Part shown: one piece after another, positions 1-5,512 of the stretch
Numbering within the stretch: position 1 is the first letter of the stretch
Layout: each line of letters opens with the position of its first letter
Assembly (NCBI GenBank): GCA_947424985.1
Contig: CANDYN010000062.1
Span: forward strand, 1 to 6,368
DNA length: 6,368 nt
Direction: 5' to 3'
Source of the DNA: Rickettsiales bacterium
GTDB lineage: Bacteria; Pseudomonadota; Alphaproteobacteria; Rickettsiales; Deianiraeaceae
The notes under the pieces: generated by a model
Database searches by the model: none
The model's input: only the letters and a program-made list of their open reading frames with translations
Told to the model about the DNA's origin: nothing
Translations under genes and position numbers: made by a program

Positions 1-75
1 TGGCTCCCCGAGCAGGATTCGAACCTACGACCAATTGATTAACAGTCAACTGCTCTACCGCTGAGCTATCAGGGA
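1..75 (-). tRNA. tRNA-Asn (anticodon GUU)
   Basis: On the minus strand this folds as a complete cloverleaf. The acceptor stem pairs TCCCTGA with TCGGGGA (one G-T wobble). The D arm has stem GCTC/GAGC. The anticodon arm GTTGA/TCAAT encloses loop CTGTTAA, which gives anticodon GTT and so asparagine. The T arm GTAGG/CCTGC encloses TTCGAAT. The discriminator base is G, and the 3' CCA is encoded in the DNA as the first three bases of the window on the plus strand. All expected bases are present and there is no intron. Transcription would run off the left edge, so any terminator or co-transcribed gene is out of view. Confidence 0.96.
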
Positions 76-85
76 ACGCAGAAGA

Positions 86-113
86 AATAAAGCGGCGTAT
101 TTTTAAAAGTCAA
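86..113 (-). promoter_or_regulatory. Likely sigma-70 promoter of the tRNA-Asn gene
   Basis: Read on the minus strand there is a -35 box TTGACT (108-113), a 16-nt spacer and a -10 box TTTATT (86-91). This puts the start of transcription around position 79, only a few bases upstream of the mature tRNA 5' end at 75. The short leader and the location immediately before a stable RNA gene support the call. The -10 matches consensus at four of six positions. This is pattern-based only. Confidence 0.5.
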
Positions 114-366
114 GTGAAATTTAATGACTTTGTTAAATGCAAGATTTAATGCTTTTGCTACTTTCGATATGCTGCTGAATAAATGTTTAATTCGCCATTT
201 ATTGTGCAATATTCGCTTTTGATTTTGTTTACTCATCGATTTTGTGCTACTTCATTATACTGCAGCGACAAAGCATCAAAAGTTTAATTCAGGATTCGTT
301 AGCTTTTCCTAGATCTTGTGTCGTAATATGTTTGACCATGCTTCATCAAGGCAAATATTTTCTCGC
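114..366. other. Intergenic stretch without a recognisable gene
   Basis: The region between the tRNA promoter and the promoter of the orphan gene is AT-rich and holds no convincing coding frame on either strand. The frame of the downstream gene stays open back to a TTG at 316. The residues that would be added, including two cysteines and a hydrophobic, uncharged character, do not resemble the highly charged protein that follows, and no Shine-Dalgarno sequence precedes that TTG. Three TTAA tetramers at 121, 133 and 146 are the only patterned element noticed, and their spacing fits no motif I know. The stretch may be decayed sequence, but nothing in it can be assigned. Confidence 0.5.
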
Positions 367-394
367 TTGACAATTATTTCACACCGAGTATATT
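367..394 (+). promoter_or_regulatory. Strong sigma-70-type promoter before the orphan gene
   Basis: A perfect -35 box TTGACA (367-372) is followed after 16 nt by TATATT (389-394), a close match to TATAAT. The predicted transcription start is near 401, about 11 nt before the ATG at 412. The transcript would therefore have a very short leader with no Shine-Dalgarno sequence. The promoter sits inside the longest possible open frame (which begins at 316), and this is the main reason for preferring the 412 start. Confidence 0.55.
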
Positions 395-411
395 GTGTTT
401 TTAATGGCTTT

Positions 412-1701
412 ATGGAGCAAGAAATTCAAGCAAAAGAACATATACATATATTTCCCAATCAGGAGGAATTCGATGAGTTGGTTAAAAAATATGCTAATCT
501 GGTGACTACCGATGGTGATGACCCTGAAGATGAAATGACAGCAGAAGAAAAGAAAGTTGTGTTGGAGCAAATCGTTTACAATGTCATGATATTTGATTAT
601 GAGCGTGCTAAGCGTGCTGCAAGTAGTTACGGTATAGAAAGAAAAGATGAGGCGGCTAAGCAATTTTTCAGTGATCTTGAGAAAATTCGTGATCGTAGAA
701 TACTGGCTTGTTACAATAACATGGGACCCAATGTTACATTTCAAAAGTTATTTGAAGTAATAACCGGACATGCTCCTAAAGATGCGCATCAACTGAGGAT
801 CTTTTCTGATATGTATACGAATATCGTTCAAGATCGTAATACACAATTTAAAAATAAATTTGAACAAGAAAGAAAAGATTGGGAGGAGAAGTTTCTTGAT
901 AATCCATTCAATGACGATCTAATGCAACTAGAGAAAAATCTGGAGGAACAAAATCGAGTAATAAAACAAGAAGAAAAAAATGATAAACTTTTAGATATTC
1001 TTAATCCTTCAAGCGAAACGGGGTATTTTTTGCGAAAACCATTAGAGTATAGTGCGTCTCTTGATAAGAAATTAGCTGAGATCGAACAAAAAATACTTCT
1101 TGGTGCACTCCTTCCAGAGAGCACTTATAATATACTGATAGCAAAACGAGACAGGCTAATAAAGAACATTGAAGAGCAACAAGCAGTGTTGAAATTGAAT
1201 CAACAAAGTAAAAATGTCCAAGGTAGTTTTGGAGGCAAGACGCCACGGGATCTTGACTCTTTGTGGGATGCTAGACCCGGTCAAGGAAAGGGAAAAAATC
1301 CACCACCAAAACAGCGGCAGCAGCATCGCACACCTGCGCGTCGTGTTACAGGTTCTAATGATAATTTCAAACAAGAGTCCGGTAGCGATGAAGAGAAGTT
1401 AAAATCTGTTGGAAACGTAGATAACACCCTACGGCCCCTTGGAGGCAAAACCCCACGGTATCGTAACTCTGAATGGAGTTCTAGGCCAGGTCAAGGAAAG
1501 GGAAAAAATCTACCACCAGAACAGCAACAGTATCGCACACCTGCACAATACCATAATTCCATTTATCAAAATCAGCAAATTCAAAAGCATTATCCAAAAA
1601 CGGTAACGCTTAGTGAGGTTATTAAAAAAACAAAACCACAAAAACCTCTTGATGAAAGATTTATAAAAAAAACTGGAAGGGGAAATCAAATTTACCTCTA
1701 A
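412..1701 (+). CDS. Orphan charged, helical protein with a repeated Gly/Pro/Lys/Gln-rich tail
   Basis: I do not recognise this protein. From the ATG at 412 it has 429 residues. Residues 1-270 are highly charged and look helical, with probable coiled-coil stretches at about 140-195 (rich in K, E and Q) and 215-262. Residues 270-429 are low-complexity and probably disordered. They contain two copies of a repeat beginning GGKTPR (residues 274-309 and 344-378), each with the shared core RPGQGKGKN and ending RTPA. The last 30 residues are strongly basic. No signal peptide or membrane segment is visible, so it is cytoplasmic or exported by a leaderless route. The frame is open back to a TTG at 316, with an ATG at 328. 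I prefer 412 because a good promoter lies at 367-394 and the upstream residues differ in character. No Shine-Dalgarno sequence precedes 412. It stands alone, converging on rnc. The shape (coiled coil plus basic disordered tail) would fit a type IV secreted effector or a nucleic-acid-binding protein, but both are guesses. Confidence 0.75.
   Translation: MEQEIQAKEHIHIFPNQEEFDELVKKYANLVTTDGDDPEDEMTAEEKKVVLEQIVYNVMIFDYERAKRAASSYGIERKDEAAKQFFSDLEKIRDRRILACYNNMGPNVTFQKLFEVITGHAPKDAHQLRIFSDMYTNIVQDRNTQFKNKFEQERKDWEEKFLDNPFNDDLMQLEKNLEEQNRVIKQEEKNDKLLDILNPSSETGYFLRKPLEYSASLDKKLAEIEQKILLGALLPESTYNILIAKRDRLIKNIEEQQAVLKLNQQSKNVQGSFGGKTPRDLDSLWDARPGQGKGKNPPPKQRQQHRTPARRVTGSNDNFKQESGSDEEKLKSVGNVDNTLRPLGGKTPRYRNSEWSSRPGQGKGKNLPPEQQQYRTPAQYHNSIYQNQQIQKHYPKTVTLSEVIKKTKPQKPLDERFIKKTGRGNQIYL
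1231..1338 (+). repeat. Coding direct repeat, copy 1 (GGKTPR...RTPA)
   Basis: This encodes residues 274-309 of the orphan protein. It shares GGKTPR, the core RPGQGKGKN, a Pro-rich step and RTPA with the second copy, 210 bp downstream. The DNA stretch GGTCAAGGAAAGGGAAAAAA is identical in both copies, whereas the segment after GGKTPR has diverged. This copy is one codon longer than the second. Confidence 0.85.
1441..1545 (+). repeat. Coding direct repeat, copy 2 (GGKTPR...RTPA)
   Basis: This encodes residues 344-378 of the orphan protein and begins exactly 210 bp (70 codons) after copy 1. The unit differs from copy 1 by several substitutions (for example YRNSEWSS in place of DLDSLWDA) and lacks one codon in the Gln-rich part. 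The reading frame is kept, which fits an old in-frame duplication that has stayed under coding constraint. Confidence 0.85.
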
Positions 1702-1711
1702 TGTTAATGCT

Positions 1712-1738
1712 GTTTCGTCAATGCTGAGTGAGCGAAAC
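1712..1738. repeat. Inverted repeat between convergent genes
   Basis: GTTTCG (1712-1717) and CGAAAC (1733-1738) form a 6-bp stem, extendable by a T-G wobble at each end, around a loop of about 13-15 nt. It lies between the stop of the orphan gene (1701) and the stop of rnc (1796). Being symmetric it could act on transcripts from either side. Neither side has the U tract of a classical intrinsic terminator, so a terminator role is only possible. A separate 10-bp perfect palindrome, ATCCTAGGAT, lies at 1743-1752. Confidence 0.3.
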
Positions 1739-1795
1739 GAACATCCTAGGATTGTATATATTGAATTTTTGTTCTGAATACGCTTTGGTGAGTTA

Positions 1796-2515
1796 TTAAA
1801 TCAGATTCGACACTCTCAATGCATTAATCATATTCTCCGCCGCAGCCTTCTCCGCCTCTTTCTTGGATGTATTTTCCCCAAAAAATTCTCCTGAAATCCC
1901 AACTATATAAACCTTTACGCGAAAAATCGGCTCATGCTCGTTTCCTTTTTTCTCAACAACCTTATATTGCGGTAAATTGTTAAATTTCATCTGAGAATAC
2001 TCCTGTAAAAAACTTTTAGGATCCGTTGCAATGTCAATATTTACCGATTCTATATAGTCTTTCCAGTTGTTTAATATAAACTTCTCCACTTCAATAATTG
2101 ATGAATCTAAAAAAATCGCTCCAATTAATGCCTCAAGCGTGTTCTCAAGATTTGATTTATTTTCTCGCCCTGCAAACTTTTCCGCCCCGTGAGATAAAAT
2201 CATTTGATCTGAAATCCCAATATTGACCGCAATTTCACTTAAAATCTTCCCACTTGCAAGATATGAATATTGCTTTGCTAATAGCCCCTCCGATTGATCC
2301 TTAAAACGAAAAAAAACCTCTTTACCTAAAATAAAACCCAAAATTCTGTCGCCTAAAAATTCAAGCCTTTGATATTCAATGTTTTTAACGCCCTTTTTTG
2401 CGTTCATGCTTGGATGAGTGAGGGCGATTGTTAATAACGAAATATCCGAAAATTTATAGCCAATCCTGTGAAAAAAATCGCTGTAATCTATAATATTTTC
2501 TTCTTCTTTGCTCAT
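1796..2515 (-). CDS. rnc: Ribonuclease III
   Basis: RNase III cleaves double-stranded RNA and so processes the rRNA precursor and some mRNAs in the cytoplasm. The 239-residue length is normal for the bacterial enzyme. The N-terminal nuclease domain spans about residues 10-155, with the signature RLEFLGD at 50-56 and the second catalytic helix ENTLEALIGAIFLD at 124-137. A double-stranded-RNA-binding domain covers about 165-233 and ends in the typical TSKKEAEKAAAE. Compared with the E. coli metal ligands E41, D45, D114 and E117, the equivalents here are E52, D56, N125 and E128, so one Asp is an Asn. The position matching E. coli E38 is Gln49. The start codon overlaps the ftsZ stop as ATGA, with no clear Shine-Dalgarno sequence, which suggests translation coupled to ftsZ. 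Identification is firm. Full catalytic competence is likely but not proven by sequence. Confidence 0.95.
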   Translation of the reverse strand: MSKEEENIIDYSDFFHRIGYKFSDISLLTIALTHPSMNAKKGVKNIEYQRLEFLGDRILGFILGKEVFFRFKDQSEGLLAKQYSYLASGKILSEIAVNIGISDQMILSHGAEKFAGRENKSNLENTLEALIGAIFLDSSIIEVEKFILNNWKDYIESVNIDIATDPKSFLQEYSQMKFNNLPQYKVVEKKGNEHEPIFRVKVYIVGISGEFFGENTSKKEAEKAAAENMINALRVSNLI

Positions 2516-4119
2516 TTTCTGTTGATGAAATGGTCAAAACTGCTTAAATCCTTTTCCTCAAAAAGCAAATCGTTCGAAAAAAGATCACGAACTTCGCTTA
2601 CTTCTTCATTTTTCATTTTTTTTTTTGACGAATCGTTAGAACCAAATAATATTGTATTCAGCGCTCCCCCCAGAGTTTTTTTCTTTCCATCTGTTTTTTC
2701 TTCCTCTTTCTGTTCATTTCTAATTTTTTCCGGTCTTGAAATATCCGAAAGCTTTTGCTTTGTTGCTTCGGAATTTGAAAAGCTCCTTGCTGAACTATTA
2801 TCCTTATTAATCTTTGCAAGCAACATATCCCTTGTCGGCTCAGCAATTTGTCCTAAATCATATTCGTTATCAAGAATGTCGTCCTCAGCAAATTCCTCAT
2901 TTGTCTCAACGTCGCTTTCTTCATCTTCGTCCAAATCTTCCTCGTATTCATACCCTTCCTCGCTTTCATTGAAACCGGTTTCAGAATTTTCATCCTCACT
3001 TTCTTCTCCGTCTTCAACATACTCCCCTTCTTCTTGCTCGTAATTATTTGCAAGTAAACTCTCAGTTACTTGAGGCTTTTTTATAGTCTCTTGTTTTTTA
3101 ACTTTTGGCTTCGTAGTTCCAAATCCAACCGATGGCTTTGAATCACTATCAATCCCGGTTGCAATTACCGATACCGATACAGTTCCGTCATATTCCTCGT
3201 TAAAAGTTGCACCGAAAATTATTGTTGCGTCCTCTCCTAAATTCTCTTTTACCGTTGCAACTGCATCATTTACTTCAAAAAGAGTCATGTCAGTTCCTCC
3301 GACAACGCTTATTACAACCCCACCGGCTCCGTCAATTGATGAAGTATCAAGGAGTGGATTAATTATTGCCATTTGTGCCGCGTTTACAGCTCTTTCCTCG
3401 CCGGATGATTGCCCTGAGCTAATCATAGCCTTGCCCATGTTTTTCATGATTGTTTTTAGATCTGCAAAGTCAAGATTTACAAGCCCAGGCATTGTAATTA
3501 AATCAGTGATTGAACGAACTCCGTTGCAAAGCACGTCGTCTGCCATTTTAAATGCGTCCATAAAAGATGTCCTTTCGTTCGCAACCCTAAATAAATTTTG
3601 GTTTGGAATTACAATAAGAGTGTCAACGTTTGCCTCGATCTCTTTTATTCCGCTTTCAGCAATTAATTGTCTGCTTCTCCCCTCAAAATCAAAAGGTTTT
3701 GTAACAATTGCAACGGTTAAAATATCAAGATCTTTTGCCATTTTTGCAATTATTGGCGCTGCCCCAGTTCCGGTTCCCCCGCCCATTCCAGCTGCGATAA
3801 AAACCATGTGTGCACCTTGTAGAATTAACGCTATATCTTCATGTGACTCCTCCGCTGCTTTTTTTCCAACCTCAGGTTTAGCACCAGCGCCAAGTCCTTG
3901 AGTTAAAGTAGACCCAATTTGAATTTTATTCTCCGCAATTGAACACTCAAGCGCCTGTGCATCTGTATTTATCGCGTAAAACTCAACAGATTTAAGTCCA
4001 GCTTTTACCATATTATTTATCGCGTTTCCACCGGCTCCGCCAATTCCGATAATTACAATCCTAGGTTTGAAACTATTGGTTTTTGTAACTGCTTTGATTG
4101 AATCAAGTGAAATAGCCAT
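2512..4119 (-). CDS. ftsZ: Cell division protein FtsZ
   Basis: FtsZ is the tubulin-like GTPase that polymerises at midcell to build the division ring. From the ATG at 4119 it has 535 residues. The GTPase core covers about 18-325: GIGGAGGNAINNM near the start, the tubulin signature GGGTGTG at 113-119, and the T7 catalytic loop NLDFADLKTIM at 215-225, with D217 and D220 matching the E. coli catalytic aspartates. The core is followed by a long linker, as in many alphaproteobacteria. Residues 361-421 hold 34 Asp/Glu and no Lys/Arg, and a Lys-rich stretch follows. The C-terminal peptide, ending DLSSFDHFINRK, only loosely resembles the usual DIPAFLRRQ type. The frame is open a further 14 codons upstream (to 4161), but that would overlap ftsA and add an atypical hydrophobic leader, so 4119 is preferred. 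The start lies 13 nt after the ftsA stop, and the gap is all pyrimidine on the coding strand, with no Shine-Dalgarno sequence. Coupling to ftsA is likely. Confidence 0.96.
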   Translation of the reverse strand: MAISLDSIKAVTKTNSFKPRIVIIGIGGAGGNAINNMVKAGLKSVEFYAINTDAQALECSIAENKIQIGSTLTQGLGAGAKPEVGKKAAEESHEDIALILQGAHMVFIAAGMGGGTGTGAAPIIAKMAKDLDILTVAIVTKPFDFEGRSRQLIAESGIKEIEANVDTLIVIPNQNLFRVANERTSFMDAFKMADDVLCNGVRSITDLITMPGLVNLDFADLKTIMKNMGKAMISSGQSSGEERAVNAAQMAIINPLLDTSSIDGAGGVVISVVGGTDMTLFEVNDAVATVKENLGEDATIIFGATFNEEYDGTVSVSVIATGIDSDSKPSVGFGTTKPKVKKQETIKKPQVTESLLANNYEQEEGEYVEDGEESEDENSETGFNESEEGYEYEEDLDEDEESDVETNEEFAEDDILDNEYDLGQIAEPTRDMLLAKINKDNSSARSFSNSEATKQKLSDISRPEKIRNEQKEEEKTDGKKKTLGGALNTILFGSNDSSKKKMKNEEVSEVRDLFSNDLLFEEKDLSSFDHFINRK

Positions 4120-4132
4120 AAAAGAAAGAAAA

Positions 4133-5335
4133 TTAAATAATATTATCCATTTTGAACGCAACCGCGTGAAGTAGTTTTCGTAGTTTATTTTTTATATTTG
4201 AACTATAGTTCTTTATTTCGGTAATCTCTGCTCTGTTTTTGATAAATTTTGATATACACCCAAAGTTAAAATCATAATCCGTTTCCTTGATTTCTTGATC
4301 AAAATTAACTAAATAGGTCGGACGATCAAATATATCTTTCGCTAAATTTCTTGCATAGTCAAGGCGACTTATATCTCCGTCAATTATAACTTTTGTCGTG
4401 TTAAAGTGCTTCGGATTGTAACTCAAATCCTTCGCAATTATCTCAAAAAGCTTTTCAATTGCAACGAGAATCGTCTTGTTTAAAAGCGGTTTATTCGTAA
4501 TATTTAAACCTGAAATATCACTATACTCTATATTTCCAAGTCCATTCAGATATAGTTTTAATATCTTATTTGCGTCGCGCGTTGAAAGGTTAAATTTTTT
4601 TGCAATCTCAAGCGCAATTGAATAAATTCCGAGCTTTATCGTGCTAAATTTCTCAATTCCAAGTTCACCTATGATGCAAGAAGTTGATTCGAGATGTGAA
4701 ATATTAATTAATAAATATCCGTCTTGCCCACTTGTATTTAAAACCCCATGATGCATGGCAAAACTCGTTGGAATTATAAGGCTTGTCTTAATATTGCAAT
4801 TTTTTGCTATCGTATTGATCTTTTCAATATAGTCGTGTTTTAAATATGAAACCAAATTAACCGATATCACTTCTTTTAAAAGCTCGTTTCTAATATTTGG
4901 TATTTTTTCGTTGTTTTCGCAATTGAAATAAGCGATGTTCTCAATATCTGTAATTTCATTATTTCCTTTCTTAGAATCAAAATGTCGCCAGGACTGTTTT
5001 TTGATCGAAAAAATATCAAGTGCACTCGGTCTTAACTTAAATTTAAAATCATGCTTTAACGCCGTTTTGTTAATTGAAAAACAAGAGTCAGGTAAAATTA
5101 AAATAACGCTTGAAAGATGATCCCCCGATAGCTCCTCAAGTTTCTGTAAAATATTTAATATCCCCGCCTCAGTCTCCTCATCATTTTTTAAAAAGTATGA
5201 CTCTGATTTTAAAAGATCGCTATGAATCTCAGCTTGATGTAATATTTTGTATTCATTTGTATCCGTATCAATGCTTGCGACAAAACCGTTTATAGATATA
5301 TCTTTAATATTTAAAAACACATAAAGCCCCCTCAT
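4133..5335 (-). CDS. ftsA: Divergent cell division protein FtsA
   Basis: FtsA is the actin-like protein that anchors FtsZ to the inner membrane and recruits later division proteins. The call rests on its place just upstream of ftsZ, its length (400 residues; E. coli 420), and the order of family segments. An actin-like N-terminal strand pair lies at 5-20, a probable 1C region at about 80-160, the phosphate-2 strand region at 207-222, a helix resembling the family pattern (IALEIAKKFNLSTRDANKIL, 240-259), and the adenosine-loop region at 316-325. The basic amphipathic helix NIKNKLRKLLHAVAF (380-394) fits the family's membrane-targeting tail. The Asp- and Gly-rich nucleotide motifs are not preserved, so ATP binding is doubtful. 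The ATG at 5335 has AAAGG directly against it, too close to act. A GTG at 5320 (codon 6) has AGGGGG six bases upstream and may be the true start. FtsA is the first gene of the cluster with ftsZ and rnc. Confidence 0.85.
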   Translation of the reverse strand: MRGLYVFLNIKDISINGFVASIDTDTNEYKILHQAEIHSDLLKSESYFLKNDEETEAGILNILQKLEELSGDHLSSVILILPDSCFSINKTALKHDFKFKLRPSALDIFSIKKQSWRHFDSKKGNNEITDIENIAYFNCENNEKIPNIRNELLKEVISVNLVSYLKHDYIEKINTIAKNCNIKTSLIIPTSFAMHHGVLNTSGQDGYLLINISHLESTSCIIGELGIEKFSTIKLGIYSIALEIAKKFNLSTRDANKILKLYLNGLGNIEYSDISGLNITNKPLLNKTILVAIEKLFEIIAKDLSYNPKHFNTTKVIIDGDISRLDYARNLAKDIFDRPTYLVNFDQEIKETDYDFNFGCISKFIKNRAEITEIKNYSSNIKNKLRKLLHAVAFKMDNII

Positions 5336-5368
5336 CCTTTCTCTCTTTATAAAAAATTAATACAAAAC

Positions 5369-5396
5369 ATCATAAAGTAAAATATATTATATTCAA
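5369..5396 (-). promoter_or_regulatory. Candidate promoter of the ftsA-ftsZ-rnc cluster
   Basis: On the minus strand, TTGAAT (5391-5396) is followed after 16 nt by TATGAT (5369-5374), giving four and five matches to the sigma-70 consensus. Transcription would start near 5362, leaving a leader of about 27 nt before the ATG at 5335. An overlapping TATAAT slightly upstream is a competing -10 box but has no matching -35. No CtrA-type TTAA-N7-TTAA site was found here, although CtrA controls division genes in some alphaproteobacteria. Confidence 0.45.
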
Positions 5397-5458
5397 GTAA
5401 AAAAATATTTTTTGTTGAAATGAATCCTTCCAAGTTCAACTCATACTTAATAAAATAC

Positions 5459-5488
5459 TTGACACTTACAAAATAGTATTTCAAGAAT
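5459..5488 (+). promoter_or_regulatory. Possible promoter of gyrA
   Basis: A perfect -35 hexamer TTGACA (5459-5464) is followed after 18 nt by AAGAAT (5483-5488), a four-of-six match to the -10 consensus. Transcription would start near 5495, leaving a leader of about 18 nt. The -10 is weak, and the better-looking CATAAT at 5495-5500 is too far from this -35 to pair with it. The exact promoter is therefore uncertain, although the 177-bp gap between two divergent genes must hold one. Confidence 0.35.
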
Positions 5489-5512
5489 TATTTGCATAAT
5501 GATTTTTTGGCA

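Noticed and set aside
121..149. TTAA boxes at 121, 133 and 146 as a CtrA binding site
   Set aside because: The gaps are 8 and 9 nt, not the 7 nt of the CtrA consensus, and AT-rich DNA yields TTAA often by chance.
316..411. N-terminal extension of the orphan gene to TTG 316 or ATG 328
   Set aside because: A strong promoter lies inside it, no Shine-Dalgarno sequence precedes it, and its residues differ in character from the charged protein that follows.
1..411. tRNA-Asn as an integration site for a genomic island carrying the orphan gene
   Set aside because: The orphan gene lies on the 5' side of the tRNA, whereas islands usually sit at the 3' end. No integrase or repeated tRNA fragment was seen.
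2468..3043. Serine-rich plus-strand open frame of 191 codons
   Set aside because: It is antisense to the Glu/Asp-rich FtsZ linker. Complements of GAA/GAG/GAT codons read as Ser and Phe codons, which explains both its composition and its lack of stops.
3287..3901. Plus-strand open frame of 204 codons
   Set aside because: It is antisense to the conserved FtsZ GTPase core, with no promoter, no Shine-Dalgarno sequence and no recognisable family.
4120..4161. N-terminal extension of FtsZ that could look like a hydrophobic signal
   Set aside because: It would overlap the ftsA reading frame and FtsZ is cytoplasmic. The family-like start begins at ATG 4119.
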